DNA of 28,093 nucleotides from Pseudomonadota bacterium. Lineage in GTDB: Bacteria > Pseudomonadota > Alphaproteobacteria > Sphingomonadales > Sphingomonadaceae. Below are positions 1 through 8,745 of this stretch, piece by piece. The notes under the pieces were generated by a model. That model had not been told where the DNA came from. It saw nothing but the letters and a program-made list of their open reading frames with translations, and made no database searches. Location: the NCBI GenBank assembly GCA_023417515.1, contig JAEZFL010000135.1, forward strand, positions 1 through 28,093, written 5' to 3'. The stretch's first letter is position 1. Every line of letters begins with the position of its first letter. A program made the position numbers and the translations under genes.

Positions 1-1070
1 CGCCGATGGCGCGGATCGCCGCGGGAACGGCGCGCCCGAACATGACCTGGGTGAATGACGCGGGGAATGCCGGCCCGCCGCACCAGCAGCTCAAGTTCAT
101 CGCGGTCGCCGACGCTCCGGTCGCCAATGCCCTGTTCGCCGGATCCCGGCGGAGCTGGGCTCAGGTCGCCGCCGATCTCGCAGCCAACCGCCGCCCGGCC
201 GGGATGGCGCTGACTCCGCGCGTCCGCGCCGAACGGGCCACCGAGTCGGTGACCTTCGACAGCCCGAACGTGGTCGGAATCATCCCCGGCTCCGATCCGT
301 CGGTCGCCAATGAATATGTGGTGCTGATGGCCCATCTCGACCATGTCGGCACCTTGAACGACCATGGCCAGGGGCAGCGTCCAGCATCGGCAGGATCGAC
401 CGACACGATCTACAATGGCGCGATGGACAATGCGACCGGCATCGCCACGCTGATCGAGGTCGCGCGCAAGTTCAACGACCCGGCCAACCGGCCGCGCCGC
501 CCGATCCTTCTCGCCGCGGTGACCGCCGAGGAGAAGGGCCTGCTCGGCGCGAGCTACCTCGCCAACAACCCGGTGGTCGACGGCCGAATCGTCGGAGTCG
601 TCAACCTCGACATGCCGATCCTGACCTATGACTTCCAGGACGTCGTCGCGTTCGGCGCAGAGCATTCGGAGATGGGCGCGATGGTGGGCCGCGCGGCCCG
701 GGCGATGAATGTCGGCCTGACCCCCGACCCGCTGCCGGAGCAGGGCCTGTTCACTCGTTCGGACCATTATCCGTTCGTGCAGGCCGGAATCCCGTCGGTG
801 TTCCTGATGACCGGCTTCGCCAATGGCGGCGAGGAGAAGTTCCGCGGGTTCCTGGCCGGCAATTATCACAGCGTCGAGGACGAGCTCGGCCAGCCGTTCA
901 ACTGGCGCGCCGGCGCGCGCTTTGCGGAACTGAACTACCGGATCACGCGGGAGCTGGCCGACACGCCGCAGGCGCCGCGCTGGTATCGCGGCAGCTTCTT
1001 CGGCGACACGCTGGGCGGCAATCAGCCGCGTGCGGAGCGGCCGGCGAGGGCGACCGGCGGATCGAACTGA
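1..1070 (+). CDS. M28-family zinc metallopeptidase, 5' end outside the window
   Basis: The reading frame is open to the left edge, so the gene starts upstream; the ATG at 6 is internal. About 354 residues are visible. They hold the end of what is probably a PA-like insert, followed by the M28 aminopeptidase core. The expected metal-binding and catalytic pattern is present in order: AHLDH, then NGAMDNATG (bridging Asp), then TAEEKGLLGA (Glu-Glu), then NLDMP, and finally YHSVEDE near the end (last His ligand). Members of this family are usually exported di-zinc aminopeptidases or carboxypeptidases; the signal peptide would lie outside the window, so export is inferred. The last 49 bases overlap the convergent polysaccharide deacetylase gene. 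The family call is firm; the substrate is unknown. Confidence 0.9.
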   Translation, partial: PMARIAAGTARPNMTWVNDAGNAGPPHQQLKFIAVADAPVANALFAGSRRSWAQVAADLAANRRPAGMALTPRVRAERATESVTFDSPNVVGIIPGSDPSVANEYVVLMAHLDHVGTLNDHGQGQRPASAGSTDTIYNGAMDNATGIATLIEVARKFNDPANRPRRPILLAAVTAEEKGLLGASYLANNPVVDGRIVGVVNLDMPILTYDFQDVVAFGAEHSEMGAMVGRAARAMNVGLTPDPLPEQGLFTRSDHYPFVQAGIPSVFLMTGFANGGEEKFRGFLAGNYHSVEDELGQPFNWRAGARFAELNYRITRELADTPQAPRWYRGSFFGDTLGGNQPRAERPARATGGSN

Positions 1071-2074
1071 GGCTTCCGGCCCGGCTGGGCGGCGGCCGCG
1101 CTTTCGGCGCGCTCGGCGCTCATCCGGGCATGGACCTCGGTCAACGTGGTGAAGCAGCCGCCGAGCCTGTCGCGGAAATGGGCCAGGACTTGCTCGATCG
1201 TGGCGAGGAAGGCGGCGAGATCCGCTTCGCTGCGCACATAAGGCGTGTTTCCGGGCACCAGGCTCGGGCTGTGGTAAACGAGCGTGAAGACGCGCTGTCC
1301 GCGCTTCACCAGGGCGTCCAGAAGCCGGCATTGCTCGGCTGCGGAGACGCCTTCCGGGCTTAGCCGCGAGCGCGTGACGAGGCCGGCCTTGCCGAGCAGG
1401 CCGGGAATGTGGAGCTTCGCCGCGCCGGGATTGTCGAACAGATGGGCGATGGCCGGTCCGACCCCCGCCAGGCGCCCAAAGAAGCCGTTGGTGACCGGTA
1501 CCTCGAGCACGTTCGGAGCGGCGTAGAGCCAATGCGGCTCGGCGCAGGCGCGGGCGAAATCGGGGCCGCCGTCGCGGCGCATGTCGTGATAGGGCAGAAG
1601 GCTGCAATCGACCGCGTAGCCGAGCGCGGCGATGGCGCGGGCAGTGCTCGCGCCGAAGCCGTGGCGGCCGGCCTTGAACACCGTGGGGCGGTCGCCGAAC
1701 GCCGACTCGATCGCGTCGGTCAGCACGGCGATCTTCGACCGCTCGAGCGACGGCGGCAGGTTGCACTCATAGGAATTGCGGGTGCTGACCTTCTCCTCGT
1801 GCGGCGGCGTGACCCAGGGATGGAGGTGGGCGCCGATCTCAGCCCTGCCCTCTTCCTTGAGCCGGCGCAGGAAGGCGACGGCGGCGGGATCGGTCGCGAC
1901 GGGATAATCGATGACATAGGTCGGAACGACGCCGAGACGGTCGTAGATCGGCTGGACCACCGACTGGGCGGTGATGGACCGAGTCGTGGTGTTGCTTCGC
2001 GAGAAGGGCTTCGACCAGTCGAACTCCTCCTCGGTGTCGACGACGATGAGCAGTTCGGGGACGCGCGCGCTCAT
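1022..2074 (-). CDS. polysaccharide deacetylase family protein (NodB-like fold)
   Basis: This is a 350-residue protein. It begins with a beta strand ending in the acidic motif VVDTEEEFDW, typical of a divergent sphingomonad deacetylase group often found near exopolysaccharide glycosyltransferases. Further motifs fit a metal-dependent carbohydrate deacetylase: GAHLHPWVTPP (metal-binding His pair), FKAGRHGFG, and VYHSPSLVPG near residue 270 (catalytic His). No signal peptide is visible, so it is probably cytoplasmic or peripheral. The start at 2074 overlaps the stop of a 19-codon frame as ATGA and has no clear Shine-Dalgarno of its own. The C-terminal tail, rich in Ala and Arg, is encoded in the overlap with the M28 gene. 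No glycosyltransferase lies next to it here, which is unusual for this group. The exact substrate cannot be told. Confidence 0.85.
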   Translation of the reverse strand: MSARVPELLIVVDTEEEFDWSKPFSRSNTTTRSITAQSVVQPIYDRLGVVPTYVIDYPVATDPAAVAFLRRLKEEGRAEIGAHLHPWVTPPHEEKVSTRNSYECNLPPSLERSKIAVLTDAIESAFGDRPTVFKAGRHGFGASTARAIAALGYAVDCSLLPYHDMRRDGGPDFARACAEPHWLYAAPNVLEVPVTNGFFGRLAGVGPAIAHLFDNPGAAKLHIPGLLGKAGLVTRSRLSPEGVSAAEQCRLLDALVKRGQRVFTLVYHSPSLVPGNTPYVRSEADLAAFLATIEQVLAHFRDRLGGCFTTLTEVHARMSAERAESAAAAQPGRKPQFDPPVALAGRSARG

Positions 2075-2130
2075 GACGGCACGCCGGGACGCGCCATCGC
2101 GTGGATCGCGTAGGGAATCGCTGCCTGCAT
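2071..2130 (-). CDS. possible 19-codon leader peptide coupled to the deacetylase
   Basis: A short frame starts at ATG 2130 (peptide begins MQAAIPYAIHAMARP) and ends in TGA at 2071-2073, overlapping the deacetylase ATG as ATGA. A GGAG lies a few bases upstream of its start, whereas the deacetylase start has no Shine-Dalgarno. This arrangement would suit translational coupling. It could equally be the last codons of a lost upstream gene, or chance. No homology is claimed. Confidence 0.25.
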   Translation of the reverse strand: MQAAIPYAIHAMARPGVPS

Positions 2131-2230
2131 CCGGGCTCCAGCCTTCGAGAGAGAGCTAAGTAGCTGATCGCCGGTAAAGGAAGCATGTAGTGCAGCGAGG
2201 CGTCTCGCCGCGGTACAGGTGGCGCATAGT

Positions 2231-2390
2231 GAACCCCTCCTCTTCAGAGGAGAGGTTTGGGGTGGTGGCGCGGGTTGCCGAGCGCACGCCAACGGCGCGT
2301 TACACGTCAAAAAAGGCAGCTACGCTGCCGGCGCGAGTAACTGCTCGCGCCCCCACCCCTTGATCCCCTCCCCTAAAGGGGAGGGGCGAC
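2231..2390. repeat. REPIN-like pair of inverted hairpin repeats
   Basis: Two arms in opposite orientation share the same plan. The left arm (about 2234-2275, plus strand) has a 7-base-pair hairpin (2237-2243 with 2246-2252), followed by a G-rich tract TTTGGGGTGGTGGCGCG. The right arm (about 2386-2344, minus strand) has a 9-base-pair hairpin (2365-2373 with 2378-2386), followed by AAGGGGTGGGGGCGCG. About 68 bases separate them. Similar CCCCTCC hairpins beside a GGGGTGG tract are, from general knowledge, dispersed repeats in sphingomonad intergenic regions. The element fills much of the 324-base gap between the deacetylase and the acyl-CoA ligase. The right-arm hairpin lies 13 bases past the ligase stop and may also protect or end that transcript, although no T-run follows it. 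Confidence 0.6.
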
Positions 2391-2398
2391 ATCTACCG

Positions 2399-3988
2399 TC
2401 AGGCGACCTTGAGCTGGTAGGTGCGGTATTGCTCGCGCAGCGCCGTCTTGAGCAGCTTGCCGGTCGCGGTGTGCGGCAGGCTTTCGACGAACAGGATTTC
2501 GTCAGGCAGCCACCATTTGGCGACATGGCGGGTGAGGTGCGCGGTGATGGTGTCGGCATCGACATCGGATCCGTCCTTGCGGACGACGAGGAGCAGCGGA
2601 CGCTCGTCCCATTTGGGGTGAGGCACTCCGACCGCCGCCGCCTCGGCGACACCCGGGCAGCTGACCGCCGCATTCTCCAGCTCGATCGAGCTGATCCACT
2701 CGCCGCCCGACTTGATCACGTCCTTTGAGCGGTCGGTGATCTGCATGACTCCGTCCGGATGAATGACGGCGACGTCGCCGGTGTCGAACCATCCCTCGGA
2801 GTCGGTCGCCGACTCTTCCTCCTTGAAATAGCGCTCGATGACCCAGGGGCCGCGGACTTGCAGGCTGCCGGAGCTTTTGCCGTCGCGCGGCTGCTCGCGG
2901 CCGTCGTCGTCGACGACCCGGATCTCGACCCCGAACGGCACCCGCCCCTGCTTGCAGATGACGTCGATCTGCTCGTCGAACGACAATTCGTCCCAGTCGT
3001 GCGGACGGGCGCCGACCGTTCCGATCGGCGACATCTCGGTCATGCCCCAGGCATGGGCGACGCTCACGCCCCGCTTCTCGAAGAACTCGATCATCGCCCG
3101 CGGGGCGGCGGAGCCGCCGATCGTCACCATCTTGAGCGGCCCGAGGTCGCGGCCGGTCTGGTCGACATATTGCATCAGCCCGAGCCACACGGTGGGAACC
3201 GCGGCGGTATGGGTGACTCCCTCGTCATGGATGAGGTCGCACACCGCGCTCGGCGTATAGTCGGCGGTGCACACCAGCTTGCAGCCGGCGATCGGCGCGG
3301 CGAAGGGCAGGCCCCAGGCGGCGGCGTGGAACATCGGCACGATCGGCATGGCCACCGCTCGGCGGCCGACCCCGAACACGTCGGGCGCGACCTCGGCCAT
3401 GGCGTGGATGACGGTTGAGCGGTGCTCGTAAAGGACGCCCTTGGGATTGCCCGTCGTCCCGCTCGTGTAGCAGAGCATGCACGGCTCGCGCTCGTCGCCC
3501 TCGACCCAGCGATAGTCGTCCTTTTCGGCCGCGATCAGCGGCTCGAACTCGCCGTCGGGTCCGTCGAAGCAGATGTAATGCTCGACCGTCTTGAGGTGCG
3601 GCTTCAGAGCCTCGATGAGCGGCCGGAAGGCGTGATCGTAGAAGAGAACCCGGTCCTCGGCATGGTTGAAGATGTAGACGAGCTGCTCGACGAACAGGCG
3701 CGGGTTCACCGTGTGAATGATCCCGCCCATGCCGATCGTGCCGTACCATGCGACAATGTGGCGGCTGTGGTTCATCGCCAGGGTGGCGACGCGGTCCTCG
3801 CGATTGATGCCGAGCCGCTCCAAAGCCTTGGCGAGCTTGCGGGCGTCGCGGGCGAGGCCGGCATAGGAGGTGCGGGTGACGCTGCCGTCCGCCCAGCGCG
3901 ACACGATCTCGCGATTGCCATGTTCCTTCTCGGCATAGTCGATCAGCCGCGTCACGCGCAGCGGCCAATCCTGCATCGCACCAAGCAT
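2399..3988 (-). CDS. acyl-CoA synthetase (fatty-acid-CoA ligase, AMP-forming)
   Basis: This is a 529-residue adenylate-forming enzyme that joins a fatty acid to coenzyme A through an acyl-AMP intermediate. Core motifs are in order: P-loop CYTSGTTGNPKG, then AWGMTEMSP, then WFDTGDVAVIHPDG, then the hinge ITDRSKDVIKSGGEWIS, and the C-terminal lysine in TATGKLLKTALREQ. The length and the N-terminus (MLGAMQDWPLRV) resemble medium/long-chain ligases of the AlkK/FadD group. I chose ATG 3988 because GGGAG lies 7-8 bases upstream. An in-frame GTG/ATG further upstream (4024) would add 12 residues that do not look like the family. It lies 63 bases after dnaE on the same strand, so it could be read from the same transcript. 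Chain-length preference cannot be told from sequence. Confidence 0.93.
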   Translation of the reverse strand: MLGAMQDWPLRVTRLIDYAEKEHGNREIVSRWADGSVTRTSYAGLARDARKLAKALERLGINREDRVATLAMNHSRHIVAWYGTIGMGGIIHTVNPRLFVEQLVYIFNHAEDRVLFYDHAFRPLIEALKPHLKTVEHYICFDGPDGEFEPLIAAEKDDYRWVEGDEREPCMLCYTSGTTGNPKGVLYEHRSTVIHAMAEVAPDVFGVGRRAVAMPIVPMFHAAAWGLPFAAPIAGCKLVCTADYTPSAVCDLIHDEGVTHTAAVPTVWLGLMQYVDQTGRDLGPLKMVTIGGSAAPRAMIEFFEKRGVSVAHAWGMTEMSPIGTVGARPHDWDELSFDEQIDVICKQGRVPFGVEIRVVDDDGREQPRDGKSSGSLQVRGPWVIERYFKEEESATDSEGWFDTGDVAVIHPDGVMQITDRSKDVIKSGGEWISSIELENAAVSCPGVAEAAAVGVPHPKWDERPLLLVVRKDGSDVDADTITAHLTRHVAKWWLPDEILFVESLPHTATGKLLKTALREQYRTYQLKVA

Positions 3989-4051
3989 CGTCACTCTCCC
4001 ACCTCTTTTCGGGAGTGTAACCATGGTTGACCTCGACTGTGAAGGGAGACC

Positions 4052-7000
4052 CTAGCCGACGAGCGCCAGGCGCGGCTTCTCCTCGGCGCTGAGGCGGGCG
4101 GCGGTGATCCCGGGGAGCCGCTCGACGCGGGCGACGAGCTCGGCGTCGACGAGGAAGTCGCGGCCGAGGATGAGATCGGCGAGGCCGCGCCCGTGATGGA
4201 CCTTGAGTCGCACCGTCGAGCTGCCGCCACGATGTTCGCCGAGCAGGGTCGCCAGCGGCGGGAGGGCGGCGGGATCGTCCGCCTCGACCTCGAGCTGGAG
4301 GCGGGTGCGCCGCGACAGGCTCTCGAAGCTGGTGACGTTGCGGACGGTGACTCGCGGAGTCTCGTCGCCGGGGCGGCGGTCGAGCTCGACCCCCAGCAGG
4401 ACGCAGGCGCCGGTCTTGGCGGCCTGCTCGACCTCGGCCGCGGCGACGTCGTCGAACACGGTCGCGTCGAACTGGCCGGAGCTGTCGGAGAGGCGCGCCA
4501 TCATGAAGCGGCGGCCCTTCTGCGACGTTCGCCAGCGCGCGTCCTCGACCAAAGCCGCCATGGTGGCGTTGGTGCGGCCGCCCTCGGCCGGGGCCGCGGT
4601 CTCGCACAGTCCGGCGAAAGTGCGCGCGCCGCTGGCCTCGGCAATGTGGCGGAAACGGTCGACCGGGTGGGCGGAGAAATAGAAGCCGAACGCCTCCTTC
4701 TCCTGGGCCATGCGCTCGGCGAGAGACCATTCGCCGACCTTCGGCGGGCGGATCGGAACGACATTGGCCGGCCCCTCGCCGAACAGCCCGCCCTGCCCGC
4801 TTACCCGTGCGTCGGCGGCGCTGCTGGCGACGGCGAGGATGGTCTCGGCGGAGGCGAAGGCGAGCGGCCGTTCGGCGATCTCGTCGAAGGCACCGGCGGC
4901 GGCGAGGCTTTCGAGCTGGCGGCGGTTGAGGAGGCGCGGGTCGATGCGCGCGGCGAAATCCTCGAGGCTTGCGAAGCGGCCGTTCGAATCGCGCTCGGCG
5001 ACCAGCTCGTCCATCGCCTTCTCGCCGACGCCCTTCAGCGCGCCGAGCGCGTAGCGGACGGCGTGGCCGTCGCCGTGCGGCTCAACCGTGAACTCGCCAT
5101 GGCTGGCGTTGATCGAGGGCGGCAGGCAGGCATGGCCGGCGCGGCGCATGTCGTCGATGAAGATCGCCAGCTTGTCGGTCTGGTGCATGTCGAAGCACAT
5201 CGACGCGGCGAAGAATTCGACCGGGTGGTGCGCCTTGAGCCAGGCGGTCTGGTAGGCGACCAGCGCATAGGCTGCGGCATGGCTCTTGTTGAAGCCGTAT
5301 CCGGCGAACTTGTCGATCAAGTCGAACAGCTCGTTGGCCTTGGCCTTGGAGATCTGCTTCTCGGCGCAGCCGGTGACGAAGCGCTCGCGCTGGGCGTCCA
5401 TCTCCGACTTGATCTTCTTGCCCATGGCCCGGCGCAGGAGGTCGGCCTCGCCGAGGCTGTAGCCGGCGAGCACCTGCGCCGCCTGCATCACCTGCTCCTG
5501 GTAGACGAAGATGCCGTAGGTCTCGCGCAGCACGTCCTCCAGGAGGGGATGCGGATATTCGATCTCGGCGCGGCCGTTCTTCCGGTCGCCGAACATCGGG
5601 ATGTTGTCCATCGGGCCCGGGCGGTAGAGCGAGACGAGCGCGATGATGTCGCCGAAATTGCTCGGCTTCACCGCCGCCAGCGTGCGCCGCATGCCTTCCG
5701 ATTCGAGCTGGAAGACGCCGACCGTGTCCCCGCGCTGCAGAAGCGCATAGACTTCGGGATCGTCCCAGGAGAGGCGGTCGAGATCGACGTGGAGGCCGCG
5801 CTTCTCGAGCAATTCGACGCCCTTGCGGAGCACCGACAGGGTCTTGAGGCCGAGGAAGTCGAACTTCACCAGGCCCGCGGCCTCGACATATTTCATGTCG
5901 AACTGGGTGACCGGCATGTCGGAGCGCGGGTCGCGATAGAGCGGCACGAGCTGGTCGAGCGGGCGGTCGCCGATGACGACCCCGGCGGCGTGGGTCGAGC
6001 TGTGGCGCGGCAGGCCCTCAAGCTTCATGGCGAGGTCGAACAGGCGGCGGACCTCGATGTCGCTCCTATATTCCTCAGCCAGTTCCGAGACGCCGTTGAG
6101 AGCGCGTGACAAGGTCCAGGGATCGGTCGGGTGGTTGGGGACGAGCTTGGCGAGCCGGTCGACCTGGCCGTAGGGCATCTGCAGGACTCGGCCGGTGTCC
6201 TTGAGCACCGCGCGCGCCTTCATCGTCCCGAAGGTGATGATCTGCGCGACCTTGTCGGCGCCGTAGCGCTCCTGGACGTAGCGGATGACCTCGCCGCGCC
6301 GGGTTTCGCAAAAGTCGATGTCGAAGTCCGGCATCGACACGCGCTCGGGATTGAGGAAGCGCTCGAACAGGAGGCCGAGCTTCAGCGGGTCGAGATCGGT
6401 GATGGTGAGCGCCCAGGCGACCACCGAGCCGGCGCCGGAGCCGCGGCCCGGGCCGACGGGGATGCCCTGGTCCTTCGCCCATTTGATGAAGTCGGCGACG
6501 ATCAGGAAATAGCAGGGGAAGCCCATCTTGATGATGACGTCGCATTCGAAATCGAGGCGGTCGAAATAGGCCTGGCGCTCGTGGGCCGGCATCTCGCCAT
6601 AGACTTCCAGCCGCGCCTCGAGACCTGCGCGGGCGTCGCGGCGGAGCTGCTCGGCCTCGGCCTCGAGATCGCCGGCGATGCTCGGCAGGATCGGCTTGCG
6701 TTTGGGCGCTCCGAACGCGCAGCGGCGGGCGATGACGGCAGTGTTGGCGATCGCCTCGGGGACGTCCTCGAACAGCCGCGCCATCTCGTCGCCGGGCTTG
6801 ATCCAGGTCTCGGTCGAGGAGCGGGTGCGGTCGTCGCGGTCGATCTGGCTCGACTGGGCGATGCACAGCATCGCGTCATGGGCGGGGTGAAACTCGGCCT
6901 CGGCAAAGCAGGCCGGGTTGGTCGCGACCAGCGGCAGATGGCGCTGGAAGGCGAGCTCGATCAGCGCCTTCTCGGCAGCCATCTCGGTTGAATCGCCGCG

Positions 7001-7513
7001 CCGGCTGAGCTCGACATAGAGGCGGCCGGCGAAGATCCGCTCGAGCTGGTCGAGATAGTCACGCGCGGCGCCATGCTGTCCGGCGGCGAGCAGTCGGGCG
7101 ACGGCGCCCTCCCCGCCCCCGGTCAACGCGATCAGGCCGGCGCTTCGCTCGCCCAGCGCATCGAACGGGACATGGGCGTCCAGGTCGAGCGGGCGGTCGA
7201 GATGGGCCGACGAGACCAGAGCGCACAGATTTTCGTAGCCGAGCGAGTCCTGGGCATAGAGCGGCAGATAGTCGATCTCGCCCCGCTCGCCGGGCCGCAT
7301 CACGCCGAGAAGAGCGCCGATGATCGGCTGGACGCCGGCCTTCATGCTCGCTTCGGTGAACGGCATCACCGCGTAGAGACCGTTGCGGTCGGTCACCGCC
7401 GCCGCCGGGAAGCCGAGCGCGGCCGCCCGCGACGCGATCTCCTTGGGCGTGATCGCGCCTTCCAGCATCGAATAAGAGGAGAAAATGCGAAGCGGGACGT
7501 AGGGGCTGGTCAC
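4052..7513 (-). CDS. dnaE: DNA polymerase III alpha subunit
   Basis: This is the replicative polymerase catalytic subunit, about 1153 residues and full length for DnaE1. The N-terminal PHP domain starts PLRIFSSYSMLEGAITPKE. The metal-binding His found in active PHP domains (HSxYS) is Phe/Ser here, so proofreading by this domain is not expected. The polymerase core has GPGRGSGAGS, then MPDFDIDFCE (two catalytic Asp, near residue 395), and KFDFLGLKTL (third Asp). A helix-hairpin-helix-like segment and an OB-fold follow; the C-terminus ends near a likely clamp-binding region. Start: GTG 7513 matches the usual N-terminus. An in-frame GTG at 7570 would add 19 atypical residues; neither has a clear Shine-Dalgarno. 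It follows gpx on the same strand and probably shares the proS-lol transcript. Confidence 0.97.
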   Translation of the reverse strand: MTSPYVPLRIFSSYSMLEGAITPKEIASRAAALGFPAAAVTDRNGLYAVMPFTEASMKAGVQPIIGALLGVMRPGERGEIDYLPLYAQDSLGYENLCALVSSAHLDRPLDLDAHVPFDALGERSAGLIALTGGGEGAVARLLAAGQHGAARDYLDQLERIFAGRLYVELSRRGDSTEMAAEKALIELAFQRHLPLVATNPACFAEAEFHPAHDAMLCIAQSSQIDRDDRTRSSTETWIKPGDEMARLFEDVPEAIANTAVIARRCAFGAPKRKPILPSIAGDLEAEAEQLRRDARAGLEARLEVYGEMPAHERQAYFDRLDFECDVIIKMGFPCYFLIVADFIKWAKDQGIPVGPGRGSGAGSVVAWALTITDLDPLKLGLLFERFLNPERVSMPDFDIDFCETRRGEVIRYVQERYGADKVAQIITFGTMKARAVLKDTGRVLQMPYGQVDRLAKLVPNHPTDPWTLSRALNGVSELAEEYRSDIEVRRLFDLAMKLEGLPRHSSTHAAGVVIGDRPLDQLVPLYRDPRSDMPVTQFDMKYVEAAGLVKFDFLGLKTLSVLRKGVELLEKRGLHVDLDRLSWDDPEVYALLQRGDTVGVFQLESEGMRRTLAAVKPSNFGDIIALVSLYRPGPMDNIPMFGDRKNGRAEIEYPHPLLEDVLRETYGIFVYQEQVMQAAQVLAGYSLGEADLLRRAMGKKIKSEMDAQRERFVTGCAEKQISKAKANELFDLIDKFAGYGFNKSHAAAYALVAYQTAWLKAHHPVEFFAASMCFDMHQTDKLAIFIDDMRRAGHACLPPSINASHGEFTVEPHGDGHAVRYALGALKGVGEKAMDELVAERDSNGRFASLEDFAARIDPRLLNRRQLESLAAAGAFDEIAERPLAFASAETILAVASSAADARVSGQGGLFGEGPANVVPIRPPKVGEWSLAERMAQEKEAFGFYFSAHPVDRFRHIAEASGARTFAGLCETAAPAEGGRTNATMAALVEDARWRTSQKGRRFMMARLSDSSGQFDATVFDDVAAAEVEQAAKTGACVLLGVELDRRPGDETPRVTVRNVTSFESLSRRTRLQLEVEADDPAALPPLATLLGEHRGGSSTVRLKVHHGRGLADLILGRDFLVDAELVARVERLPGITAARLSAEEKPRLALVG

Positions 7514-7585
7514 CCCGGCTTTATGGGGCCGGTTGCCGCGGGAAGGAAGCCGCACGACGGCTTGATCCACAGGAATCGGCGCGGA

Positions 7586-8065
7586 TCAGAGCAGGCGCTC
7601 GATATCCTTCTCGATCGCCTCGGGCGTCGTCGTCGGGGCGTAGCGTTCGACGACGTTGCCGGAGCGGTCGACGAGGAACTTGGTGAAGTTCCACTTGATC
7701 GCCTCACTCCCGAGCACGCCCTTCGCCGCCTTCTTGAGGTGGCGGAACAAGGGCGCTGCGTCGGCGCCGTTGACGTCGATCTTGGCGAAGACCGGGAAGC
7801 TGACGTCGTAGGTCAGCCGGCAGAAATTGGCGATTTCCTCGGCGTCCCCAGGCTCCTGGGCGCCGAACTGGTTGCAGGGGAAAGCGAGCACCGCGAAGCC
7901 GCGGTCCATGTGTTTGCGGTAGAGCGCCTCGAGCCCCTCATATTGCGGGGTGAAGCCGCATTTGGAGGCGGTGTTGACGATCAGCAGGACCTGGCCGGCA
8001 TAAGGCGACAGATCGGTGATCGCGCCGTCCGCGGTCTCGACGGGAATGGCGGTGAGGACGGTCAT
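7586..8065 (-). CDS. glutathione peroxidase (thiol peroxidase, GPx family)
   Basis: This is a 159-residue cysteine-type GPx that reduces hydrogen peroxide and lipid hydroperoxides; bacterial homologues often use thioredoxin rather than glutathione. The catalytic tetrad is visible: Cys36 in NTASKCGFTPQY, Gln70 in FPCNQFGAQEPG, and Trp-Asn in KWNFTKFLVD. Cys64 in FPCNQ is the conserved second cysteine of that motif. There is no signal peptide, so it is cytoplasmic. The ATG at 8065 overlaps the lolD stop by 4 bases (ATGA), and CTGGAG lies 8 bases upstream. This indicates co-translation with the lipoprotein-transport genes. The family is certain; the electron donor is not. Confidence 0.95.
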   Translation of the reverse strand: MTVLTAIPVETADGAITDLSPYAGQVLLIVNTASKCGFTPQYEGLEALYRKHMDRGFAVLAFPCNQFGAQEPGDAEEIANFCRLTYDVSFPVFAKIDVNGADAAPLFRHLKKAAKGVLGSEAIKWNFTKFLVDRSGNVVERYAPTTTPEAIEKDIERLL

Positions 8066-8745
8066 GCCGATTGCTCCAGATGGCCTTCGTGAAGGCGCAG
8101 GACGCGGTCCATCTTGGAAGCAAGCCGCTCGTTGTGCGTGGCCACGAGCGCGGCGCCCGCTTCCTCGCGGACGAGGCGGAGGAATTCCTCAAGCACGACG
8201 TCCGCCGTCGCCTCGTCGAGATTGCCGGTCGGCTCGTCGGCGAGGACCAAAGCCGGCTTGTTGGCCAGCGCTCGGGCGACAGCGACTCGCTGCTGCTCGC
8301 CGCCCGACAGCTTGGACGGGCGATGGGTGAGGCGCTCGCCGAGGCCGAGGGTGGTCAGCAGCGATTCCGCGCGGGCCCGCGCGTCGGCCCGCGTTGCACC
8401 GTGGACCAGCTGCGGGATGACGACATTCTCGACCGCGGTGAAGTCGGGAAGCAGATGGTGGAACTGGTAGACGAAGCCGAGGCTGTCACGGCGAAGACGG
8501 GTGCGGTCGCGGTCGTTGAGCTGGGCCGCCGCCTGGCCGTCGATCTCGATCGAGCCTTCGAAGCCCCCCTCGAGCAAGCCGACCGCCTGGAGCAGGGTCG
8601 ACTTGCCGGAGCCCGACGGGCCGAGCAGACCCACGATCTCGCCGCGGCGAACCTCGAAGTCGACCCCGCGAAGAACGTCGATCCGGACGCCGCCCTGCTC
8701 GAAGCTGCGCTTGAGGCCGCTGACGGCCAGGATGCTGTCACTCAT
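8062..8745 (-). CDS. lolD: lipoprotein-releasing ABC transporter ATPase
   Basis: This is a 227-residue ABC ATPase. It shows Walker A GLLGPSGSGKST, a Q-loop in VYQFHHLLPDF (a LolD/MacB-type sequence), signature LSGGEQQRVAVARAL, Walker B LVLADEPTGNLDE, and a switch His in VATHNERLA. LolD powers extraction of outer-membrane lipoproteins from the inner membrane to the chaperone LolA. Its start overlaps the end of the permease gene by 8 bases and its stop overlaps the gpx start by 4 bases, so the three genes form one translational unit. Pairing with an adjacent LolC/E-type permease supports LolD over FtsE or MacB. Confidence 0.95.
   Translation of the reverse strand: MSDSILAVSGLKRSFEQGGVRIDVLRGVDFEVRRGEIVGLLGPSGSGKSTLLQAVGLLEGGFEGSIEIDGQAAAQLNDRDRTRLRRDSLGFVYQFHHLLPDFTAVENVVIPQLVHGATRADARARAESLLTTLGLGERLTHRPSKLSGGEQQRVAVARALANKPALVLADEPTGNLDEATADVVLEEFLRLVREEAGAALVATHNERLASKMDRVLRLHEGHLEQSA

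Noticed and set aside
4193..6109. A 638-codon open frame on the plus strand
   Set aside because: It is antiparallel to dnaE and its product is a Val/Glu/Arg-rich mixture without domains, typical of the shadow frame opposite a high-GC gene.
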